Part shown: positions 23,202 through 28,059 of the stretch, piece by piece
How the letters are laid out: every line of letters starts with the position of its first letter
How positions within the stretch are numbered: position 1 is the stretch's first letter
NCBI GenBank assembly: GCA_035530195.1
Contig: DATKVG010000211.1
Coordinates: forward strand, 1-29,998
Direction of reading: 5' to 3'
DNA length: 29,998 nt
Source: JAPLKX01 sp035530195
GTDB lineage: Bacteria > Hydrogenedentota > Hydrogenedentia > Hydrogenedentales > SLHB01
The notes under the pieces: model-generated
What the model was told of the DNA's origin: nothing
Seen by the model: the letters and a program-made list of their open reading frames with translations, nothing else
The model's database searches: none
Position numbers and translations under genes: made by a program

Positions 23202-23248
23202 GTCATATAGGTCCCATAAGTCCTATAAGTCCCATAAATCACATCATT
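23202..23248. repeat. Decamer-periodic tract in the 5' flank of the four-helix bundle gene
   Basis: GTCATATAG, GTCCCATAA, GTCCTATAA, GTCCCATAA, ATCACATC: five 8-9 nt units. Same family as the tract inside the gene (22691-22742). Noncoding here, as far as can be seen. Confidence 0.75.
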
Positions 23249-23259
23249 TAGCCGCGCCC

Positions 23260-23460
23260 TTCCGCCGAAAACAGTGTCGCACTCGTAGTCAGCCCGCCCA
23301 TCATGATCCGGTTCACCCTCCCCGTGCTCGACAAAATGGGCATGGCCAAAAAAGACATCTACACCAGCCTCGAAAATCGAATGAGATGCGGAGTCGGCAA
23401 ATGCGCCCGGTGCTCCCGCACCGGTCGATGCCAACTCCGGCCCCGTTTACGTCTGCAAGG
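23260..23460 (+). pseudogene. Truncated, frameshifted second copy of the flxA 3' end
   Basis: Translates as ENSVALVVSPPIMIRFTLPV..., then KKDIYTSLENRMRCGVGKCARC, clearly homologous to residues about 200-260 of FlxA (22258-22443). Most base differences from flxA are at silent positions, so the copy diverged while still functional and decayed later. After KCARC about 20 extra bases break the frame, although the downstream GPVYVCK part is still readable in another frame. The N-terminal three quarters are missing. It is the remnant of a second flx-type gene or of an old duplication at this locus. Confidence 0.85.
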
Positions 23461-23465
23461 TTCAC

Positions 23466-23482
23466 CGGGGCGTTGCCCCGGC
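23466..23482. other. GC-rich hairpin after the flxA remnant
   Basis: CCGGGGCGTTGCCCCGG, a 7-bp stem with a 3-nt loop followed by CCTTTTACC. It could be a weak terminator or another short dispersed palindrome; there is no clear T-run. Confidence 0.4.
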
Positions 23483-23544
23483 CTTTTACCTGTTACGCTT
23501 TCAGCGTATAAAGACAGCGAACCCATTGCGCGCTGGGCGGTGGC

Positions 23545-23604
23545 GCGTTTCCGGAAACCCATCCTGTAAATCCTGTTATCCTGTCTGATATGCCGTATGC
23601 TATA
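23545..23604. repeat. 60-bp direct repeat, first copy (upstream of mntA)
   Basis: Identical to 26348-26407. It contains TTCCGGAA, the ATCCTGTAAATCCTGTTATC periodic part and ends TATGCTATA, just before the intact nucleotidyltransferase gene. It marks the shared upstream region of two MntA/HepT modules. Confidence 0.9.
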
Positions 23605-23608
23605 TAAT
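23603..23608 (+). promoter_or_regulatory. Possible -10 element giving a leaderless mntA mRNA
   Basis: TATAAT lies 7 bases before the ATG at 23616. If it is the -10 box, transcription would begin at or next to that ATG, and no ribosome-binding site is visible there. No convincing -35 is seen. Confidence 0.35.
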
Positions 23609-23615
23609 GCGACTC

Positions 23616-23936
23616 ATGGGAATAGACCAGACAACGATAGACGAAATTGTGCGGCGTGTGACGAGCGTCGTGCCCGCGAAGAAGATCATTGTTTTCGGCT
23701 CGGCGGCGACAGGCCAAATCACGCCCGACAGCGATGTTGACCTTTTGGTAGTGCAAGCCGACCCAGGCGATCGGCGCAAGGAAAGCGTCCGAATCCATAG
23801 TGCGCTGCGCGGGCTGGGCTATCCGTTCGACGTGATAGTGATAGGCGCCGAATGGTTCGAGGCCAGTAAGAATGTCATCGGCGGCATCGCCTACCCGGCA
23901 AACAAGTATGGGCGGGTGATTTACGATGCTGCATGA
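23616..23936 (+). CDS. mntA: MntA-type nucleotidyltransferase (antitoxin of a HEPN/MNT module)
   Basis: A 106-residue minimal nucleotidyltransferase. Seen: the FGSAATGQITPDSDVDLLVV stretch with the GSx(9-10)DxD active-site motif, and the third carboxylate in FDVIVIG. In type VII toxin-antitoxin pairs such proteins adenylylate the HEPN RNase HepT and silence it. The start is given as the ATG at 23616 because a TATAAT overlaps the alternative ATG at 23607; neither has a ribosome-binding site. Its partner gene begins at 23926 with a short overlap but stops after 14 codons, so this antitoxin appears orphaned. A deleted second copy lies at 26348-26510. Confidence 0.85.
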   Translation: MGIDQTTIDEIVRRVTSVVPAKKIIVFGSAATGQITPDSDVDLLVVQADPGDRRKESVRIHSALRGLGYPFDVIVIGAEWFEASKNVIGGIAYPANKYGRVIYDAA

Positions 23937-23970
23937 GGAAGAAGTCCGAAGAAAACTTGTCAGCCGTTGA
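23926..23970 (+). pseudogene. hepT (HEPN toxin) remnant, first 14 codons only
   Basis: MLHEEEVRRKLVSR then TGA. The first 13 codons match the start of the second HEPN copy at 26497 (MTPPEEEVRRKLVS), after which the two sequences have nothing in common. The break lies about 20 nt before a large inverted repeat (23984-24091), suggesting disruption by that element or by a deletion next to it. Confidence 0.75.
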
Positions 23971-23983
23971 AGAATTTCGCGCT

Positions 23984-24091
23984 GTCTGGGACGCCCCCCG
24001 GCAGTTGTGGGGGGTGTCCCTTTTTTTGAACATGCCCTTCTTGCCAACAAAAGTGGGACACCCCCCACAACTGCCGGGGGGCGTCCCAGAC
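23984..24091. repeat. Large perfect inverted repeat (37-bp arms, 34-nt loop)
   Basis: Left arm 23984-24020 (GTCTGGGACGCCCCCCGGCA then GTTGTGGGGGGTGTCCC) pairs without mismatch with 24055-24091. It ends in GGGAC-type sequence like family 1 and follows the broken hepT. A degenerate match to GGGACGCCCCCCGGC appears on the minus strand at 17-31. It could form a very stable hairpin or cruciform. No coding content. Confidence 0.95.
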
Positions 24092-24375
24092 GCGGGACCG
24101 AATCGGAGGCGGAATCCATGTCGCAAGTCGTATCCGTAAAACCGCTGGCGGGCGCGGTAAGATAGAAGGGGGTATGGGGTTTGGGGAGCGAAGGATGAAG
24201 GATGAAAAAGAATTCGACACAAGCCCAAGTGACTATTGAGCGGCTTGCTTAACGGGCGAGGTCTAGATATATTCTCCGTGTAGTCCGTGGCCTCCGTGGT
24301 TGATGTAGTGAACCACGGAGGCCGGGGAGAACACGGCGAAAACGTACTTGGATGTTGTTCACGCGGTGAGGTTGT
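24092..24375. other. Noncoding gap before the membrane protein gene
   Basis: No gene recognised. It holds the inverted repeat at 24289-24323 and a purine-rich stretch around 24160-24230 (GGGGAGCGAAGGATGAAGGA), which resembles the short periodic tracts near 27790-27888. Confidence 0.5.
24289..24323. repeat. CCGTGG-type inverted repeat
   Basis: GGCCTCCGTGGTT (24289-24301), 9-nt loop, AACCACGGAGGCC (24311-24323), a perfect 13-bp stem. Neighbouring sequence repeats TCCGTG at short spacing, and a related GCCTCCGTGGC occurs near 26284. It could be a hairpin of the upstream region; no T-run. Confidence 0.75.
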
Positions 24376-25893
24376 ATGGAACAGAATTCAATTGGGCGGA
24401 GAGACTTGACGCATGACCTTTTGCTTCCGACGTTGCTGTTTGCATCGATTGGCGGGTTGACGTGGGCGGTGCGTGGATGCTCGGGGTTTGGTGCGTCGGC
24501 GGGCTGCATTTTTGCCGGTGTGATGCTGGGCACGGCGTGGTGGTTCATCTCGCGCGACCCGGCCGGGGTCCAGTCGCGGCGGTATACGTCGGGTTGGATC
24601 ATCCTGGCGATGACCGTGGCGTTCGGGATAGCCGGCAACCGCGGCTGGATGCAATGGCCCAGCTTCTGGAACAACCAGCTCATCATTAACTACGACACGC
24701 GGGAGTCCGTTTATATCTCGCGCGCGTACGGGTTCGCGTGGCTGTTCATAGCGGGCATCCCGTGGGCAGGCCTCGGTGCGTGCGGGATTGCGTGGTGCGC
24801 GTCCGCCCGGCGGACGTCTGCGCTGCAATGGCTGGCCCGGCTTGCGTGCGGGATCGGCGGCGCCTATATCCTGAGCGTGGTCTTGTACAACCGGTACCCG
24901 GAAGTGTTTTTGCCGCTCTACTCGAGCCTGAAGGACAAGTACCAGGACCTCGGAACGAACAATGCGCTTTGGAAACTCGTCCGCGACAACCGGGAATCCA
25001 TGATCCAAATGGGGTTGTACCTGGGTTTCCTGTTATTTGAAGTCGCACGGCGCGATTGGAGAAACGTGACGCTGATTTCGACGGTGGGCCTGCTGAACGG
25101 CGTGGGCTGGTCGTTGTTGCAGAACTGGTCGTGGGCCAGCGCGTGGTGGCCTGATGCCCATTTCAACTTTTGGCGCTGCTGGGAAACGTCCGGCGGCATC
25201 AGTATCGGCATCGCTTATGGCGTAGCGTTCTGGCTCGTCAACCGGCGTCCAAAACGCGGCGTCCAGGCCGCGCCTGTTACACAGGCGGCTCCGAGCCTGG
25301 GCTGGCTGGCGGCGTTCATCGTCACGGCGTTGATCATCGGCGTTGTTTCGCTCGAGATCGTGCCCATATGGTGCACGGTCCTGCTGACCCTTGTCGCCGT
25401 CGTTTTTGCAGTCGCCTACTACGCGAGGGCCGGAAAGCAGGCAAACGCCGCGGTCTGGTCGCCTTACGGCCCGAACCTCGAGCGGTGGGGCGCCTACACG
25501 GGCTTGATCCTCGGGCTCGGCCTCTCCATCAAGAACGGCCTGAAAGGCTGGGCGAACATCTACCTCGGAAACGAAGGCTACTGGGATAACGTGTTCATAA
25601 ACATCCTCGGGCCGGCCATGATTCTCGGGTTGGCAGGCGTCTCGCTGTGGATTCTCTTCCGGCCACGTCCCGCCGGCCCGCGGGACGACCCGTTCCCGCG
25701 CGCCTACGGGCTGATGTGGGCCGTCCTTTTGGTGCAGAACATTATTGCGCAACTCATCACCGGCCCCCACACCAACTGGAGCGAGGTCGCTTTCTGCCTT
25801 TATTACGCATTGCTGTTTATGATCACGGCCGTCATTGTCTACCACTATCACTTCGTGACGCGCGTCCTGAAAGCGCCGTCCACGACGGGCTGA
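24376..25893 (+). CDS. Polytopic membrane protein of unknown function
   Basis: A 505-residue integral membrane protein; I do not recognise the family. Seen: roughly a dozen hydrophobic segments, for example near residues 17-33, 41-58, 73-88, 115-142, 155-170, 211-224, 265-280, 310-350 and 405-425, with long tryptophan- and tyrosine-rich loops (GNRGWMQWPSFWNNQ, NWSWASAWWPDAHFNFWRCWE, GWANIYLGNEGYWDN). These aromatic loops suggest a polar or carbohydrate-related substrate face, but that is only a guess. The ATG at 24376 follows GGTGAGG. It stands alone between broken toxin-antitoxin modules and has no operon partner. Codon use and GC resemble the core genes. Confidence 0.75.
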   Translation: MEQNSIGRRDLTHDLLLPTLLFASIGGLTWAVRGCSGFGASAGCIFAGVMLGTAWWFISRDPAGVQSRRYTSGWIILAMTVAFGIAGNRGWMQWPSFWNNQLIINYDTRESVYISRAYGFAWLFIAGIPWAGLGACGIAWCASARRTSALQWLARLACGIGGAYILSVVLYNRYPEVFLPLYSSLKDKYQDLGTNNALWKLVRDNRESMIQMGLYLGFLLFEVARRDWRNVTLISTVGLLNGVGWSLLQNWSWASAWWPDAHFNFWRCWETSGGISIGIAYGVAFWLVNRRPKRGVQAAPVTQAAPSLGWLAAFIVTALIIGVVSLEIVPIWCTVLLTLVAVVFAVAYYARAGKQANAAVWSPYGPNLERWGAYTGLILGLGLSIKNGLKGWANIYLGNEGYWDNVFINILGPAMILGLAGVSLWILFRPRPAGPRDDPFPRAYGLMWAVLLVQNIIAQLITGPHTNWSEVAFCLYYALLFMITAVIVYHYHFVTRVLKAPSTTG

Positions 25894-26347
25894 GACAAAG
25901 CATCATGTGAAACCCGTGAAAAAGCTTCAGCACCCGAAGAAGTAGAGCCAAAACAGGGATTGACAAGCTGGTAAGAAACCTGCACCAGTCCACAAAACAC
26001 CTTCAAAAACGGCAACAAACCTAAGCAAAAAACGGGGGTTGACTCGATTTTCGGCCCGTAGGCGGTTTGAAAATCGTGTCTGTCCCCGCTTTTCGCGGCC
26101 TCCAACAAACGCGCCTGCCTTTTTCACCAACTCCACAGCCACCTATTTCCGGACTATGCGTCTCTGGCCAACTAATCACCTCCTGCCGCAATCCAGTCGC
26201 CTGCCCAACTCAAGCCACGCATGCCCGCCCCCCCCACGACCACCCCGCTTAAACCCCCTCTTGCACCACTCGCGTCTCCCGCGCCTCCGTGGCTACCCAC
26301 AAGTGTTTGACGATCGACGGCCGCCAGTCTCCGAACGAATTGCCGGT
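25894..26347. other. Noncoding stretch between the membrane protein and the second mntA/hepT remnant
   Basis: No credible gene on either strand. It contains family-1 copy E (26025-26096), a C-rich stretch near 26230 and a CCTCCGTGGCTACCCAC fragment near 26284 of the CCGTGG type. The open frames across it are repeat readthrough. Confidence 0.6.
26025..26096. repeat. Family-1 palindromic repeat, copy E
   Basis: GCAAAAAACGGGGGTTGACTC and GATTTTC, loop GGCCCGTAGGCGGTTT (inverted, expanded version of the AAACTGCC loop), GAAAATC, then GTGTCTGTCCCCGCTTTTCGC. Outer arms as in the other copies; the inner stem is again different with mostly preserved pairing. CAACAAAC occurs just outside both ends (26013-26020 and 26103-26110), a possible but unproven short duplication. 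Confidence 0.85.
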
Positions 26348-26407
26348 GCGTTTCCGGAAACCCATCCTGTAAATCCTGTTATCCTGTCTGATATGCCGTA
26401 TGCTATA
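26348..26407. repeat. 60-bp direct repeat, second copy
   Basis: Identical to 23545-23604 (upstream region of mntA). Here it runs directly into the 3' part of the deleted mntA copy. Confidence 0.9.
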
Positions 26408-26412
26408 CATAG

Positions 26413-26510
26413 CGATAGGCGCCGAATGGTTCGAAGCCAGCAAGAACGTCATAGGCGGCATCGCCTATCCAGCCAACAAGTATGGAAAGGTAATCTATGA
26501 CGCCGCCTGA
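26413..26510 (+). pseudogene. mntA remnant with internal deletion
   Basis: Encodes only the last 32 or so residues of the nucleotidyltransferase (IGAEWFEASKNVIGGIAYPA...), joined to the 60-bp upstream repeat. Compared with 23605-23838 about 230 bp are missing, including the catalytic GS...DxD motif. Base changes relative to the intact copy are mostly silent. Confidence 0.85.
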
Positions 26511-26665
26511 GGAAGAAGTCCGAAGAAAACTTGTCAGCCTTTGGACAGACAAGGCGGCTCAGGATCTGGATGCCGCCGAAATTCTCATGCAGCAGGAACC
26601 GCCGTTGCTGTATCCGGTCTGCTTCCACTGCCAGCAGGCTTCCGAAAAGTTATATCAAAGCGTTC
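26497..26665 (+). pseudogene. hepT (HEPN domain) remnant, frameshifted and truncated
   Basis: ATG at 26497, overlapping the mntA remnant stop, gives MTPPEEEVRRKLVSLW, then DKAAQDLDAAEILMQQEPP and VCFHCQQASEK, a typical HEPN N-terminal half. One extra T near 26650-26651 shifts the frame; the adjoining frame continues YIKAFLQ as a HEPN helix would. Beyond about 26665 the sequence belongs to something else. The RNase motif (Rx4-6H) that lies in the C-terminal half is absent. Non-functional as toxin. Confidence 0.8.
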
Positions 26666-26669
26666 CTCC

Positions 26670-26996
26670 AGAGATGCCGACTGGGCCTTCTACCAGCAAC
26701 GCCGCAGAGACTGCCGGGAATCTAAACCCGGACCCAGTCCCGACCAGTTCGACTACGTCCCGCCCGACCAGCAAGAACTCACCAAACAACGCGCACAAAA
26801 CGCCAAATCGCAAGCCCGAAAAGCCCTGACCCGAGCCGTACTACTCGCCAACGACAACAACACAACCGAAGCACTCGAGCAATGGCGGCAAGCCTCTCTC
26901 GCCGACCCGTCCTTCACCGACAACTTGACCGCACGCCTCCGCAAAACCATCCGCGCACGCCAACGCGCGGCCGCGCGCTTGAATCCGCTGCCATGA
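26670..26996 (+). pseudogene. 3' fragment of an unrecognised gene, fused behind hepT remnant
   Basis: An open frame of about 108 codons with coding-like composition: RDADWAFYQQRRRDCRE, then a polar Q/A-rich helical region (TKQRAQNAKSQARKALTRAV) and ARLRKTIRARQRAAARLNPLP before the stop. It has no start of its own and begins exactly where HEPN homology ends, in another frame. Looks like the C-terminus of a gene brought here by rearrangement. No family recognised. Confidence 0.5.
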
Positions 26997-27072
26997 CCGC
27001 CAATGTACCCCGACCAACGTTGAATAGTAGGCCGCCGTGCCGATGTCGGCCGGAGGTGCTGGTGGTGGCGGC

Positions 27073-27101
27073 GCGGTGGGGTTGCGCTCCCGCGCGACCG
27101 C
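27073..27101. repeat. Family-3 palindromic repeat, copy near the lipoprotein 3' end
   Basis: GCGGTGGGGTTGCGCTCCCG then CGCGACCGC. It matches 27920-27948 except one base, and abuts a family-2 copy (27103-27133), giving a composite repeat. Confidence 0.85.
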
Positions 27102-27802
27102 TATTGTGGTGTGGGCGTCTCGCCTGCGCTTCCCTGCGTGAGCTTAATTTGGCCCAAGTCTTGGAGGCCGCCGGGTTGGATGGTGATTTGTGGGGTTTCG
27201 GCGGATAGGCCGGAGTCGGTGCGGAGTTTGAGGGTGAAGATGCCTGCGGGTACGGGGCCGAAGAGGGCGACGCCTTTTTGGTCGGTGGTGGCTTCGGTAG
27301 GCCACCATGGGCCTTGCGTGGGGTGGTACATCATGAGGGCGACTTTTTGGTGTGCGGCGGCGGCGCCGTCGGGCGCGACGAGTTCGGCGCGGAGGGTGCC
27401 GCTGAGCACCATCACGAGTTTCAGGATGCCGGGTTCGGTAACGGGGCCGGGAAAGACGTCGTAGTAGTTGTTGGCGAACGTTCCCAGGGTGAAATCCCAG
27501 CCGCGGATGTAGAGCCGCTGGTCGGGCGGGACGAACAGTACGGCGTCGCCGTTTTGGTTGGCGGGTTCGCCGATGGCGACGGGTTTCTCGAACGCGTTGG
27601 GTTGGGCGACGGCGACGGGCGCAACGCCCGGCAGGGGATTGCCGTCGAGGTCGACTATTTTCACGCGCACGGGCGCCCAGCCTTCGTGGGGCGGCTCGGG
27701 TACGGCCGCCGTGTGAGCGGGCTCGGGGGACTTGGCTGGCGCGGCGGGCGGTTCAGGCGGATTCGAGCACGCGGCGAGGGCCAAAACAAGGACAAAGGAC
27801 AA
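27101..27802 (-). CDS. Putative lipoprotein with two carboxypeptidase-regulatory-like domains
   Basis: A beta-sandwich surface or periplasmic lipoprotein of unknown partner. Seen: a lipobox-like LVLALAAC-S followed by a proline/alanine linker (NPPEPPAAPAKSPEPA), then two Ig-like domains: VRVKIVDLDGNPLPGVAPVA... and LRAELVAPDGAAAAHQKVALMM...GVALFGPVPAGIFTLKL, typical of CarboxypepD_reg folds. The start is unresolved. No in-frame ATG is near; the TTG at 27802 gives a short signal (MSFVLVLALAAC), while the frame stays open to 28054 through repeat DNA. The signal core is encoded by three TTTGTCC-type heptamers, and the last residues (AGETPTPQ) and stop by a family-2 repeat, so both ends are repeat-shaped. 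It lies just downstream of the ABC exporter gene. Confidence 0.65.
   Translation of the reverse strand: MSFVLVLALAACSNPPEPPAAPAKSPEPAHTAAVPEPPHEGWAPVRVKIVDLDGNPLPGVAPVAVAQPNAFEKPVAIGEPANQNGDAVLFVPPDQRLYIRGWDFTLGTFANNYYDVFPGPVTEPGILKLVMVLSGTLRAELVAPDGAAAAHQKVALMMYHPTQGPWWPTEATTDQKGVALFGPVPAGIFTLKLRTDSGLSAETPQITIQPGGLQDLGQIKLTQGSAGETPTPQ
27103..27133. repeat. Family-2 repeat at the lipoprotein 3' end
   Basis: Read on minus: GAAGCGCAGGCGAGACGCCC then ACACCACAATA, matching the gcvPB 27-bp unit. It encodes the final AGETPTPQ of the lipoprotein and the stop codon lies at its edge. Confidence 0.85.
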
Positions 27803-27888
27803 AGGACAAATGAAAAATGAAAGACAGACTGGAGTCCGGAGACCGGAGTCTGGAGCAAGAAAGGAAAGGACAAAGGACAAAGGATGAA
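27790..27888. repeat. Heptamer and GGAGTC-type periodic tracts
   Basis: Three GGACAAA units at 27790-27810, GACTGGAGTCCGGAGACCGG then AGTCTGGA (about 27827-27854), and GGACAAAGGACAAAGGATGAA at about 27868-27888. On the minus strand the first block encodes the hydrophobic core of the lipoprotein signal. Confidence 0.8.
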
Positions 27889-27919
27889 GCAAGAAGAGCT
27901 TTAAGAAATTGGCACAACG

Positions 27920-28027
27920 CGGTGGGGTCGCGCTCCCGCGCGACCGTGGGATAATGAAACAGACCTTGGTTTTAGGTACGCCTCCTCCTTCGCCACCGCA
28001 CGGTCGCGCGGGAGCGCGACCCCACCG
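27920..28027. repeat. Pair of family-3 units in inverted orientation
   Basis: 27920-27948 and 27999-28027 are perfect 29-nt reverse complements (CGGTGGGGTCGCGCTCCCGC and CGCGACCGTG), with a 50-nt spacer. Each arm also has its own small palindrome (GGTCGCG/CGCGACC). The pair lies between the ABC exporter and lipoprotein genes and may form alternative hairpins at the exporter 3' end. Confidence 0.9.
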
Positions 28028-28059
28028 TGTTGCTGCATGCGCAACTTCCAGCATGGATT

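Noticed and set aside
26039..26500. 153-codon plus-strand open frame
   Set aside because: It runs through family-1 copy E, a C-rich noncoding stretch and the 60-bp repeat, and then crosses the mntA remnant in the wrong frame; no protein features.
27803..28054. Extension of the lipoprotein to an ATG at 28054
   Set aside because: The extra 84 or so residues would be translated from inverted family-3 repeats and heptamer tracts and would place the lipobox deep inside the protein.
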